Source: Paracoccus aeridis
Lineage (GTDB): Bacteria > Pseudomonadota > Alphaproteobacteria > Rhodobacterales > Rhodobacteraceae
Assembly (NCBI RefSeq): GCF_004923205.2
Contig: NZ_SELD02000066.1
Span: 82,501-146,500, forward strand
Direction: 5' to 3'
DNA: 64,000 nt
Positions within the stretch are counted from its first letter, which is position 1. Each line of letters starts with the position of its first letter. Below are positions 11,295 through 21,062 of the stretch, in pieces. The notes beneath the pieces were generated by a model. The model did no database searches. It was not told where the DNA came from and worked only from the letters and a program-made list of their open reading frames with translations. Position numbers and translations under genes: made by a program.

Positions 11295-11618
11295 ATGGAA
11301 GCCGACCTGGAAACGATGGACCTGAAGCAACTGCGCGAATTGCGTGGGCAGGTCGATCGCGCAATCGCCAATTACGAAGACCGCCGCAAACGCGACGCCC
11401 GCGCCGCGGCCGAGGAAGCCGCCCGCCAGCACGGCTTCAGCCTGTCCGACCTGACGAGCGAGCGCGGTGCACGCGGCGCCCGCAAGACCGCCGGCACCGA
11501 GGCCAGGTACGCCAATCCGCAGGATGCGTCGCAGACTTGGTCCGGCCGCGGCCGGCGGCCGCGCTGGGTGCAGGAAATGCTGGAAGCCGGCGGCAAGCTG
11601 GAAGACGCGGCGGTCTGA
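11295..11618 (+). CDS. hvrA: HvrA-type H-NS-like nucleoid regulator
   Basis: A 107-residue H-NS family protein: an N-terminal oligomerising helix (LETMDLKQLRELRGQVDRAI) and a basic linker. The C-terminal DNA-binding motif is TWSGRGRRPRWVQEML, matching the family TWxGRGRxPxW core. In R. capsulatus hvrA sits directly after regA and modulates photosynthesis and nitrogen-fixation genes; the identical position here makes the assignment firm. GAGGG lies eight bases before the ATG at 11295. It ends at an 11-bp hairpin shared with the convergent HD-hydrolase gene. Confidence 0.93.
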   Translation: MEADLETMDLKQLRELRGQVDRAIANYEDRRKRDARAAAEEAARQHGFSLSDLTSERGARGARKTAGTEARYANPQDASQTWSGRGRRPRWVQEMLEAGGKLEDAAV

Positions 11619-11629
11619 CCGCCAGCCTC

Positions 11630-11658
11630 GCGCGGGCCGGCTCCGACCCGGCCCGCGC
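11630..11658. terminator. Hairpin between hvrA and the HD hydrolase gene
   Basis: Perfect 11-bp GC-rich stem (11630-11640 with 11648-11658, seven-base loop) in the 42-bp gap between convergent genes. There is no long T-run, so termination is likely but not certain. Confidence 0.6.
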
Positions 11659-11660
11659 CT

Positions 11661-12260
11661 TCAGGCCGCGCGGTCGATCTCGTTCATGATCTGATGGTGG
11701 CGGGCGAGATAGGCGGCACGGGTTTCCGCCGGCTGCCGCAGCCTGATCTGCAATCCCCCGACCATCCCGGTTTCCGGCAGCGGGAACAGCCGCGCCACCT
11801 CGGCCGCCGAGAACCCGGCGATCTGCACCGCCTCGAGCCGGGCAGACACGCGGTCCGCCAGCTTGATGCGCCGCTTGATGGGTGCGGGCAGCGCCACGGG
11901 CAGGCCGAACCGGCGATGCACCGCCGCTGCCAGCCGCGCGTCCATCTCGCCGTATTCCACGCCGAGCGCCGCCTTCACGGGCGAGATCATGTCGCCGATG
12001 ACGTATTCGGGCGCGTCGTGCAGCAGCGCGGCAAGGTTCCAGCGCGGGTCGCAGCCGGGGTTCAGCTGGCCGAAGATCTGTTCGACCAGCAGGGAATGTT
12101 CCGCCACCGAAAAGGCGAAATCGCCCCGCGTCTGCCCGTTCCAGCGCGCAACGAAGGCAAGACCATGGGCGATGTCGTCGATCTCGATGTCCATCGGCGT
12201 CGGGTCGAGCAGGTCGAGCCTGCGCCCCGATAGCATCCGCTGCCACGCCCGCCTCGCCAT
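11661..12260 (-). CDS. HD-domain hydrolase, YfbR-like 5'-deoxynucleotidase family
   Basis: A 199-residue HD-superfamily phosphohydrolase. His55 in FSVAEHSLLVEQ, the His81-Asp82 pair in AALLHDAPEYVIGD and a downstream Asp (KLADRVSA) give the H...HD...D metal set. YfbR proteins dephosphorylate deoxyribonucleoside monophosphates; the APEYVIGD-SPVK segment resembles that group, but substrate specificity is not proven. It lies between hvrA (convergent) and secB (same strand, 34 bases upstream), and may be cotranscribed with secB. Confidence 0.85.
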   Translation of the reverse strand: MARRAWQRMLSGRRLDLLDPTPMDIEIDDIAHGLAFVARWNGQTRGDFAFSVAEHSLLVEQIFGQLNPGCDPRWNLAALLHDAPEYVIGDMISPVKAALGVEYGEMDARLAAAVHRRFGLPVALPAPIKRRIKLADRVSARLEAVQIAGFSAAEVARLFPLPETGMVGGLQIRLRQPAETRAAYLARHHQIMNEIDRAA

Positions 12261-12294
12261 GCCCGCCCGCGCCCGCCCGAAAGGCCGCCGCCCG

Positions 12295-12819
12295 TCAGGA
12301 CAGCTGCTGGTCCTGCGGCCGCCCGGCCTGGACGCGGCGCGCGATTTCCTGGCGGTACAGCGCCACGAAGTCCACCGGGTCCATGTTGAAGGGCGGGAAG
12401 CCGCCGTCGCGGGTCACGTCGGACATGATCCGGCGCACGAACGGGAACAGCATCCGCGGGCACTCGATCATGAGGAAGGGGTGCATCTGGTCTTCCGGCA
12501 CGCCTTCGATGTGGAACACGCCGGCATAGTCCAGTTCGCACAGGAACAGCGTGGCCTTGGTGCTCGCGTTGGTCGAGGTGACCTTGAACTTGGTGATGAC
12601 CTCGTACTGGTTTTCCACGCTGCGCTTGCGGGCGTCGAGCCCGACCTGCACGGTGATCTCCGGCTGCACCTCGGCGCCGGCCAGGCCCTTCTGGGCGACC
12701 GCGTTCTCGAACGACAGGTCGCGGATGTACTGGGCCAGGACGTTCAGCCGGACGGCCGCAGGCGCTGGCGCGGCGCTCGGCTGGGGATCTGCGGCGCCGT
12801 TGGTGGTTTCGTCGGTCAT
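12295..12819 (-). CDS. secB: SecB export chaperone
   Basis: Cytosolic tetrameric chaperone that holds preproteins unfolded and delivers them to SecA. The 174-residue product has a variable Ala/Pro-rich N-terminus, then the conserved LAQYIRDLSFENA, the IEGVPEDQMHPFLMIECPRMLFPFVR core and GGFPPFNMDPVDFVALY, all canonical. A GGAG eight bases before the ATG supports the start. It is adjacent to fxsA on the same strand, as is usual in Rhodobacterales. Confidence 0.98.
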   Translation of the reverse strand: MTDETTNGAADPQPSAAPAPAAVRLNVLAQYIRDLSFENAVAQKGLAGAEVQPEITVQVGLDARKRSVENQYEVITKFKVTSTNASTKATLFLCELDYAGVFHIEGVPEDQMHPFLMIECPRMLFPFVRRIMSDVTRDGGFPPFNMDPVDFVALYRQEIARRVQAGRPQDQQLS

Positions 12820-12935
12820 CTGGATGCTCCGGAACTGCGTTCGGGCCGCGTTCTAGCATCCCTGCCGCGGCGTCTCAATGACGCGCACGGGACGCCCACG
12901 GAACGTGCGCTGGCGACCGCCCGGGGCGCGGCCGC

Positions 12936-13469
12936 TCAGGGCCGGGTCCAGGCGGACGGCCCGTCGCGGCGCGGAGGCCGGGGCGGTTCGATGTCGACGA
13001 ACTCGGCATCGACAACCGGCGGCCGGTGCGGATCGCGGCGGGCGTTGAAGCCGTCCGCGCCGCGGTCTGCGCCGCCGCCCATGGTCCCGCCCGGGAAGCC
13101 GAACCCCGCGCGCGTGACCGCGATGCGCGACCCGATCGAGCGGATCACGAAGCGCCGCACCGGCGGCAGCAGCAGCGCGAGCCCGGTCAGGTCCGAGATG
13201 AAGCCGGGCGCCAGCATCAGCGCGCCCGCGAACAGGATCAGCGCACCGTGGGCGATCGGGCCGGTGGGGTCGAGGAACTCGCGGAACGCGCGCTGCAGGT
13301 CGAGAAGCGCGGCCATGCCCTGGCGGCGCATCAGCCACGACCCGGCGATCCCCGAGGCAAGCAGCAGCCCGATGGTGGGCCAGGCGCCGATCAGGCCCCC
13401 GACCTGGATGATGACGGCAAGCTCGATCACCGGAACGACGACGAACAGGACGAACAGCCACAGGCGCAT
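12936..13469 (-). CDS. fxsA: FxsA family membrane protein
   Basis: A 177-residue cytoplasmic-membrane protein. Hydrophobic segments lie at about residues 3-18, 24-40 and 73-105, with the family pattern VVPVIELAVIIQVGGLIGAWPT and LMLAPGFISDLTGLALLLPPVR. The tail is hydrophilic, Gly/Arg/Pro-rich and probably cytoplasmic. E. coli FxsA modifies phage exclusion by F, but the normal role is unknown. AAGGAG five bases upstream fixes the ATG at 13469 rather than an upstream in-frame codon. It is divergent from timA. Confidence 0.93.
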   Translation of the reverse strand: MRLWLFVLFVVVPVIELAVIIQVGGLIGAWPTIGLLLASGIAGSWLMRRQGMAALLDLQRAFREFLDPTGPIAHGALILFAGALMLAPGFISDLTGLALLLPPVRRFVIRSIGSRIAVTRAGFGFPGGTMGGGADRGADGFNARRDPHRPPVVDAEFVDIEPPRPPRRDGPSAWTRP

Positions 13470-13585
13470 GCATTCTCCTTGGGTGCGAACGACAGGCCGG
13501 GGGGTCAACTGGACTTGGCCCCGGCCGCTCCCTACATAGGCAGGAAGTTTCTCGACACCAACAACAACCCCGAAAGGCGGCCCGA

Positions 13586-14239
13586 ATGTCCAACCCGATG
13601 CTGCAGCTGATCGTTCTGGCCGCCATCGCGGTATTCCTGATCCTGCGCCTCCGGGGCGTGCTGGGCAGCCGGGACGGGTTCGAGCCGCCGGCCGTGCCGG
13701 AAGCGCCCCCCGCCCGCCGGATGCCGGCCGACACCGACATCGCGACGCAGGACGAGGACGACGTGTCGGACCATGTCGAGCCCGCCAGCCCGGCCGCGCG
13801 CGCGCTGGAGGCGATGAAGCGCGCCGATCCCTCGTTCACGGTCGGGCCGTTCCTGCTGGGCGCGCGGCAAGCCTACGAGATGATCCTGACCGCGTTCGAG
13901 CGGGGCGACCTGACCGACGTGCGCGCGTTCCTGTCGCCCGCCGTGGCCGAGGCGTTCGACGGCGCGATCGAAAGCCGCCGCGCGCGCGGCCTGACGGCGC
14001 AGGTCCAGTATCTCGGGACGCGCGAAACCACGCTGGAAGCTGCGAGCTTCGATCCCGATTCGCGCATGGGCGAGGTTTCCGTGCGCTTCGTGGGCGAGTT
14101 GATCGTGTCGCACGCCGACGCCTCGGGCGCGGTGGTCGAAGGCGACGCCCGCACCGCGCGCAAGCAGCGCGACGTCTGGACCTTCGCCCGCCGGATGGGC
14201 GATCCCGACCCGAACTGGCAACTCGTCGCCACGGCCTGA
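13586..14239 (+). CDS. Tim44/TimA-family adaptor protein
   Basis: A 217-residue protein with one N-terminal membrane anchor (about 6-22), an acidic/proline-rich linker and a C-terminal Tim44-like domain. That domain opens DPSFTVGPFLLGARQAYEMILTAFERGD and contains FLSPAVAEAFDGAI, then a beta-rich part ending in RRDVWTF-like KQRDVWTFARRMGDPDPNWQL. Bacterial TimA proteins are membrane-bound homologues of mitochondrial Tim44 whose exact role is unsettled. It is followed one base after its stop by the Smr-domain gene, so the two are cotranscribed. Confidence 0.9.
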   Translation: MSNPMLQLIVLAAIAVFLILRLRGVLGSRDGFEPPAVPEAPPARRMPADTDIATQDEDDVSDHVEPASPAARALEAMKRADPSFTVGPFLLGARQAYEMILTAFERGDLTDVRAFLSPAVAEAFDGAIESRRARGLTAQVQYLGTRETTLEAASFDPDSRMGEVSVRFVGELIVSHADASGAVVEGDARTARKQRDVWTFARRMGDPDPNWQLVATA

Positions 14240-14240
14240 G

Positions 14241-14876
14241 ATGGCGCGCCGGGGACGACGCGGCCTGGACGAGGACGATCTGGCGGTCTGGGCGCAGGTG
14301 GCCCGTTCCGCCCGCCCCATGCGGACGGACGGGACCGCGCAGGGCTTCGCGGCCGCGCCCGATCCTGCCACCGCACCTGCACCCGCACCCGTTCCGGCAC
14401 CCGAGCCGCGCGGCGCGGCCCCTGCCCCGCTGCAGGTGCCGCTGGATTTCCGCGTGGGCCACAGCCCGCCCCGACGCCGCGCGGCGTCGCTGCCGGTTCC
14501 CTATACGCCGGCGGACCGGCTGGACGCGCAGCCGCTGCGGATGGACCACAAGACCCACCGCAAGATGTCGCGCGGCAAGATCGCCCCCGAGGCGCGGATC
14601 GACCTGCACGGCATGACGCTCGCGGTCGCGAAGTCCGCGCTGACGGGCTTCATCCTGTCGTGCAGCGCGTCCGGTCGCAGGCTGGTGCTGGTGATCACCG
14701 GCAAGGGCAAGGGCGACCACGGACCGCTGCCCACCCGTTCCGGCGCGCTGCGACATGAGGTGCCGCACTGGCTCGACCTGCCGCCGCTGTCGCGGATGGT
14801 GCTGCAGGTGGTGCCCGCCCATGTCCGCCACGGCGGCGGCGGCGCCTACTACGTCTATCTGCGCCGCGCGGGTTAA
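14241..14876 (+). CDS. Smr (MutS2 C-terminal-like) domain protein
   Basis: A 211-residue protein: a poorly conserved Ala/Pro-rich first half and a C-terminal Smr domain. The Smr core shows RIDLHGMTLAVAKSALTGF, VLVITGKGKGD and GGGGAYYVYLRR, the LDxH and HGxG-type positions of Smr nucleases (here IDLH and HGGGG). Such proteins are putative DNA/RNA endonucleases in repair or translation quality control. The start is one base after the timA stop. In relatives I recall a murein transglycosylase gene (mltA) between these two genes; none is present here. Confidence 0.88.
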   Translation: MARRGRRGLDEDDLAVWAQVARSARPMRTDGTAQGFAAAPDPATAPAPAPVPAPEPRGAAPAPLQVPLDFRVGHSPPRRRAASLPVPYTPADRLDAQPLRMDHKTHRKMSRGKIAPEARIDLHGMTLAVAKSALTGFILSCSASGRRLVLVITGKGKGDHGPLPTRSGALRHEVPHWLDLPPLSRMVLQVVPAHVRHGGGGAYYVYLRRAG

Positions 14877-14891
14877 CCTTTCGGTAAGGTT
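14875..14891 (+). terminator. Weak hairpin terminator after the Smr gene
   Basis: AACCTT-TCGGT-AAGGTT stem overlapping the TAA stop and followed shortly by ATTTTCC. It is small, so efficiency is uncertain. Confidence 0.45.
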
Positions 14892-14950
14892 CCATTTTCC
14901 GCACGGGCGATTCGCTGCTATGACACCCTCAGGTTGTGGAGCGTCGTGGC

Positions 14951-15868
14951 ATGTTGTTGCTCAGTGGGATGGTGGTGATGCTGATGGGGATGGCATTCGT
15001 CCCTGCGTCGGAACCCGACACGCTTGAGGACGAGGATTCGTTCGGGCCCGATGAGCCCGATGAGCCCGGCACCGGCCATCCCGTCGATCCCGTCTTTCCC
15101 CCGCCGCCCGAGCCGCTGCCGTCCGTTCAGGACGGAACCGGGGACGCCGACTGGCTCTACGGCTCCATCGGAGAGGACGTTCTGTCGGGTCATGGCGGCG
15201 ACGACGACATCCGCGGCGCGCAGGGCGACGACCGGATCGGCGGCGGCGCGGGCTCGGACACGCTGCTGGGCGACGACGACTACGGTCCGGGCGGCCGCGA
15301 CACCATCGACGGCGGCGATGGCGACGATTTCATCGGTGGGCAGAACAACGACGACGCCCTGTTCGGCGCGGGCGGCGACGACACGATGTTCGGCGGCGAC
15401 GGCAACGACCATGTCCACGGCGGCGCGGGCGACGACTGGGTCGGCGGCAACGCCGGCAACGACACGCTGGTGGGCGGTGCGGGGCGCGACGACCTCGACG
15501 GCGGTCTGGGCGACGACCTTCTGCTGGCGGCCGATGACGACGAGCCCGATTTCCTGCACGGCGGCGACGGCGACGACACGCTGGTGGCGGGCAACGGCGA
15601 CTATGCCGAAGGCGGCGCGGGGCACGACCTCTACCGCCTCGGGCTCAATCACCCTGACGTGCCGACGCTGGGACAGTTCGACCCGGCCGAGGACCGGATC
15701 GAGGTCGTGCTTCCCGCGGGCTACGGCCATCCCGGCGACCTGACGCTGGAACCCGACGACGACGGGTCCGTGCTGCTGCGCCTGGACGGCACCGCCATCG
15801 CGCGGGTGCTGCAGACCGATGTCGCATCCTTGCAGGACCTGTCGCTGACGACGGTCCGCGCGGCCTGA
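14951..15868 (+). CDS. Small RTX (hemolysin-type Ca2+-binding repeat) protein
   Basis: A 305-residue protein with a hydrophobic N-terminus ([20 protein letters not shown]), an acidic/proline-rich stretch (about 20-65) and roughly nine to ten GGxGxDxUx nonapeptides between about residues 80 and 215. Examples are [21 protein letters not shown] and [11 protein letters not shown]; the repeats bind calcium in a beta roll. The C-terminal ~90 residues ([17 protein letters not shown]...) are beta-rich, as in many Rhodobacterales RTX proteins. No catalytic domain is visible. RTX proteins usually leave by a type I system using a C-terminal signal, and no ABC exporter is nearby; the N-terminal hydrophobic stretch hints at Sec or membrane insertion. 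ATG 14951 has GGAG nine bases upstream; a GTG at 14936 is the alternative. Confidence 0.82.
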   Translation: MLLLSGMVVMLMGMAFVPASEPDTLEDEDSFGPDEPDEPGTGHPVDPVFPPPPEPLPSVQDGTGDADWLYGSIGEDVLSGHGGDDDIRGAQGDDRIGGGAGSDTLLGDDDYGPGGRDTIDGGDGDDFIGGQNNDDALFGAGGDDTMFGGDGNDHVHGGAGDDWVGGNAGNDTLVGGAGRDDLDGGLGDDLLLAADDDEPDFLHGGDGDDTLVAGNGDYAEGGAGHDLYRLGLNHPDVPTLGQFDPAEDRIEVVLPAGYGHPGDLTLEPDDDGSVLLRLDGTAIARVLQTDVASLQDLSLTTVRAA

Positions 15869-16070
15869 TCGCGCGAGCCGCGGAGCCTTTCCCGCGCAGC
15901 CTTTCCCGCGCGAGCCGCGCAAGGCCGACCGCGAATCGCCTTTCCTTCGTGCCCGCCTTCCCCTATACGCGGCCGATCCTGCGGGCACGCCTGCGGGACA
16001 ACCCCTCCATGGGCCGGCACTGGACGACATCCCGGACCGCGCCATCACCTTTCGCAAACAGGAGATCCCG

Positions 16071-16340
16071 ATGTCGATCACCGTCGAAGAAAAAGCCCGC
16101 GTCATGGGCGAATACGCCACGAAACCCGGCGACACCGGCTCGCCGGAAGTCCAGGTGGCGATCCTCAGCTCGCGCATCGCGACCCTGACCGAGCACTTCA
16201 AGGCGCACAAGAAGGACAACCACTCGCGCCGTGGCCTTCTGATGATGGTCGCCCAGCGCCGCAAGCTGCTGGACTACCTGAAGAACAAGGACGAGGCGCG
16301 CTACACCGCGCTGATCGGCCGTCTGGGCCTGCGCCGCTGA
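16071..16340 (+). CDS. rpsO: 30S ribosomal protein S15
   Basis: Primary-binding small-subunit protein of 89 residues, the standard length. Family landmarks are [36 protein letters not shown] and [12 protein letters not shown]. It is followed by a strong terminator. pnp, its frequent partner, is about 1.4 kb downstream, separated by a hypothetical gene. Confidence 0.99.
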   Translation: MSITVEEKARVMGEYATKPGDTGSPEVQVAILSSRIATLTEHFKAHKKDNHSRRGLLMMVAQRRKLLDYLKNKDEARYTALIGRLGLRR

Positions 16341-16364
16341 TCCTTTTCGATCCCGCGAATGATG

Positions 16365-16392
16365 CGCCCGTGGCGAAGGCCGCGGGCGTTTT
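16365..16392 (+). terminator. rpsO terminator
   Basis: Ten-base-pair stem (16365-16374 with 16379-16388, one G-U) with loop GAAG and a following TTTT. Confidence 0.9.
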
Positions 16393-16503
16393 CCTTTGCG
16401 CGGCCGCCGGAGCGACCCGGGTCAAGTAAAATTGGAGAAACTGATTTCTGGACTGTTAACGGCGAGGCGCTAACCCGGGCATGTCACCAATCGGAGTTTC
16501 GAC

Positions 16504-17205
16504 ATGTTGCTTGGTTCCCTCTTCGGCAGGCTGCTTCCCCCCACCACGTCGGCAGGCGCCGTCCAGAACAAGGCCGTGACTGCCGACAAGCCGGCGCAAG
16601 CCCCCGCGCCCGTCCCGGCGCCGCCCGCCCCGGTCGCGCCCCCGCAAGACGCAGCCGTCCGGTTCGACCTGTCGGAAGCCGCCCTGAACGCCGTGACCCC
16701 CGCGGCCCCGGCATCCGTCCCCGAGGCGGCGGCCCCCCAAATCGGACCCCTGCCAGTCGCCAGCCCCGCGATCATCCCGCACGCGGACGAGACCGCCGCG
16801 CCTAGCGGCGGACCGTCCTTGCAGCCGGTCCCGGGGCAAGCCACCGAAGGGCCGATGCCGTCGTTTTCCGCCGCCGTGGAACGGCCCGCGTCCTCGGCCC
16901 GGCCGCTCGTGGCCGTGCCCGCTTCGACAAGCCCGCCCGCAGCCGGCACCCCCGCCGCGACGAAGAGCCGCCCGCACCCTGCGGCAGATGAAGCGGCAGC
17001 GGCGGACCCGGCCGAGGAAGCCCGGGCCCGCGCGATGGCCGTCAAGGCGCTTGCGCAGGAACGGCTGCTGGATCTCGTCGCCTCCGTCGGCCGCGTGCCC
17101 AAGCCGGACGCGACCGCAGGGGCAGCGCGCGGAACCGACCAGCCCGCATCGCAGGCGACGCCCGTCAACGCCGCGGCCGTCCCGAGGACCGTCGCCAGCG
17201 CGTGA
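16504..17205 (+). CDS. Hypothetical Pro/Ala-rich protein
   Basis: A 233-residue protein that I do not recognise. A short hydrophobic N-terminus (MLLGSLFGRLLPP) is followed by about 150 residues of Ala/Pro/Val-rich low complexity without secondary-structure signal. A charged helix near the C-terminus (EEARARAMAVKALAQERLLDLVASVGRVPKP) is the only part that looks folded. The composition may reflect GC-driven noise, but the plus-strand frame has a GGAG six bases before the ATG and the AT-richer upstream stretch (16420-16500) looks like a promoter region. It lies between rpsO and pnp. Moderately likely to be expressed. Confidence 0.5.
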   Translation: MLLGSLFGRLLPPTTSAGAVQNKAVTADKPAQAPAPVPAPPAPVAPPQDAAVRFDLSEAALNAVTPAAPASVPEAAAPQIGPLPVASPAIIPHADETAAPSGGPSLQPVPGQATEGPMPSFSAAVERPASSARPLVAVPASTSPPAAGTPAATKSRPHPAADEAAAADPAEEARARAMAVKALAQERLLDLVASVGRVPKPDATAGAARGTDQPASQATPVNAAAVPRTVASA

Positions 17206-17736
17206 GCCGTCCACGTCACGCTGCAAGGCCGCGACGATGAAAGGGCATCTACGTCAGCCAACCGCCAGGCCGCCCGTGGTCGACCAGCCTGTCCGACAAT
17301 CGCAGCGCCCCCAGAACGAAGCGGCGGCCGACCGCCGCCGCTTCGACACGCCACGGCATCGTCACAAGCTTCGCCTTTGTCGCGGGCACCTTCCGGTCGA
17401 TGCCGAACGCAGGCCGTCCAGCCTTCGGCAGTCGCATCCACGCTCCGGTTCACGTCACCGTCCGATCGCAGCGCGATCTTGCCCGCGGATCTCCGTCCCG
17501 GCGCCAGACCGGCCGGCCGCACGGCGTGCTCCCAAGGCCGCGCGAAGCCTGCCGGACAGCCGCCGTCGGCCCGACTCTCTTTTCTTTCCCCTTGCCCCGT
17601 TTTGCTGTAAGGCGCGTCAATCTGCGACGTGACGCCCAGGCCCCGGGGCACATGCGAAGGATAGGGGCGGGCGGCAATGGGGCCGCCGTGCAACACGGGA
17701 AGACCGGAGGGCCGGGGCGTTCCCAGAGGAAACCAG
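17206..17736. other. 531-bp gap before pnp without a confident gene
   Basis: No recognisable family in any frame. A minus-strand frame at 17249-17437 is the only one with a plausible start site (listed separately). A pyrimidine-rich stretch at 17575-17605 followed by TGTAAGG may belong to the pnp promoter or leader; PNPase leaders are often structured and autoregulated, but I could not identify an RNase III-type stem here. Confidence 0.5.
17249..17437 (-). CDS. Possible small basic protein antisense to the pnp upstream region
   Basis: A 62-residue frame beginning MRLPKAGRPAFGIDRK with GGAG five bases before its ATG. The second half (VGRRFVLGALRLSDRLVDHG) could form a helix. No family recognised, and chance frames of this size are common at this GC content; the call rests only on the start site and the lack of any other gene in the gap. 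Confidence 0.2.
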   Translation of the reverse strand: MRLPKAGRPAFGIDRKVPATKAKLVTMPWRVEAAAVGRRFVLGALRLSDRLVDHGRPGGWLT

Positions 17737-19878
<2,142 letters not shown>

Positions 19879-19921
19879 TCGGTTACCCCTTCGCCGGGCG
19901 CGACCCCGGCCCGAAAACGAC

Positions 19922-19946
19922 GGCCCCCGGAAACGGGGGCCTTTTT
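19922..19946 (+). terminator. pnp terminator
   Basis: Eight-bp GC stem (19922-19929 with 19934-19941), GAAA tetraloop, then TTTTT. Confidence 0.95.
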
Positions 19947-19964
19947 CATTTCATGGCAAGGCGG

Positions 19965-20165
19965 TCAGGACCGCTTGGGAAACCTGCGCCGCGTCCAGTG
20001 CCGATACCGCGCCGCGAGCGCGCTCAGCCTGCCGCGCCGGTCCTGCGGGACAGGCCGCCGGTCGGGCCGCGCCTCCGCGTCCATCGCCGCGGCGAAGGCG
20101 TCGTCGTAGCCCGGAAAGGGGTTCCGCGCTCGCTCGGCGGCCGCCGCCTCCCGGTCCTTCGCCAT
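19965..20165 (-). CDS. Possible small protein downstream of the pyruvyl transferase gene
   Basis: A 66-residue frame (MAKDREAAAAERARNPFPGYDDAFAAAMDAEARP...) starting four bases after the stop of the frameshifted pyruvyl transferase. It is acidic then strongly basic (RHWTRRRFPKRS). I do not recognise it. It may be a real short gene of the same transcript or a displaced C-terminal extension of the neighbouring gene. Confidence 0.35.
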   Translation of the reverse strand: MAKDREAAAAERARNPFPGYDDAFAAAMDAEARPDRRPVPQDRRGRLSALAARYRHWTRRRFPKRS

Positions 20166-20168
20166 CGG

Positions 20169-20977
20169 CTAAAGGCAGCGGGCGAGGCTTGCATCCAGCC
20201 CCTCGTCGGTGGTGCTGTCGAGCGCATGGATCTCGTCCCACCCAAGCAACTCCGCCTGCCGGGTGACCTTGTCCCGCCCTGGATTGCGTCGACCCCCAGC
20301 ACCGGCACGCCGTTCTTCAGCGCGAGCACGGTTCCGTGCAGCCGCGTCGTCACCAGCGCGTCCACCCGGGCGAGAATGGACTCGAACTCCGCCCCGCTGC
20401 CGATCCCCGCGCGGTTCCTGGCCCGCGGCAGCGTCGTGTCCAGCTCGATCACCGCGACACCGACGCGGGCCACAAGCGCGCGCAAGCGCCGTTCGACCTG
20501 GTCGTGCAGCTGCCGGTCCCCGTATTCGCCCTGCCGGCGCACGAGGCACAGCCCCACCACGGGCACCCGCCCGGCATCGTGCAGGAAACTGAGGTCGGGC
20601 CGCGCCGTCCGGTCGCTGTCGCGTTCCAGAAGCGCGTCGAACGGGTCGCACCCGGCCAGCGGCGCCACCATCGTCAGGTTCACGCCGACCTGCACGCAGT
20701 CCCGGAACCGGCCCAGCACGTGGGGGTATTTCACCGGGTAGTTCGGGCCATAGGGCCCGCAGACGACGATCAGATGCGTGAAGTCGGCCGGGTCCAGCGT
20801 CGCCGCATCGACCCAGCCGGGATCCAACCCCAGCAGGTCGGGGTCATAGGGTGACACCTCGAACGGCACGCCCATTGCCTGCAGGCGGGCTTCGACGTAC
20901 CGCAGCACCTCGACGTCGCCGACGGTCGAAAGATGCCCGGTGACGAGCGCCCTGCGCGGCCGGGAAGGGGTCGTCAT
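20169..20977 (-). pseudogene. Polysaccharide pyruvyl transferase family protein, single-base frameshift
   Basis: The first frame gives a good polysaccharide pyruvyl transferase: an N-terminal Rossmann-like start (RRALVTGHLSTVGDVEVLRYVE), a middle with VVGLCLVRRQGEYGDRQLHDQVERRL, then VDALVTTRLHGTVLALKNGVPVLGVDAIQGG, the conserved R-L-H-G motif. At 20273-20275 (GGG on the minus strand) the frame is lost. The expected continuation DKVTRQAELLGWDEIHAL, ending SLARCL at 20169, is intact in the next frame, so one G is missing relative to an open gene. The family adds ketal pyruvate to exopolysaccharide sugars. The ATG at 20977 has GGAG six bases upstream. Either a recent mutation or a sequencing error in a G run. 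Confidence 0.82.
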
Positions 20978-21062
20978 CCGCATCTCCGGCTGGTGGTCCG
21001 GGGCGCAGGCGCGCGCCCCGGTCTTGCTTGATCCGGTCTCGCCCGATCCGGCCGGGTCCCGG

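Noticed and set aside
14951..15868. Metalloprotease or type I secretion effector identity for the RTX gene
   Set aside because: No HExxH motif and no ABC exporter/membrane-fusion genes adjacent; only the repeat domain is supported.
17450..17677. Basic 75-residue minus-strand frame in the pnp upstream gap
   Set aside because: Arg-rich, no start site and no family; it covers the pyrimidine-rich leader of pnp and is most likely noise.
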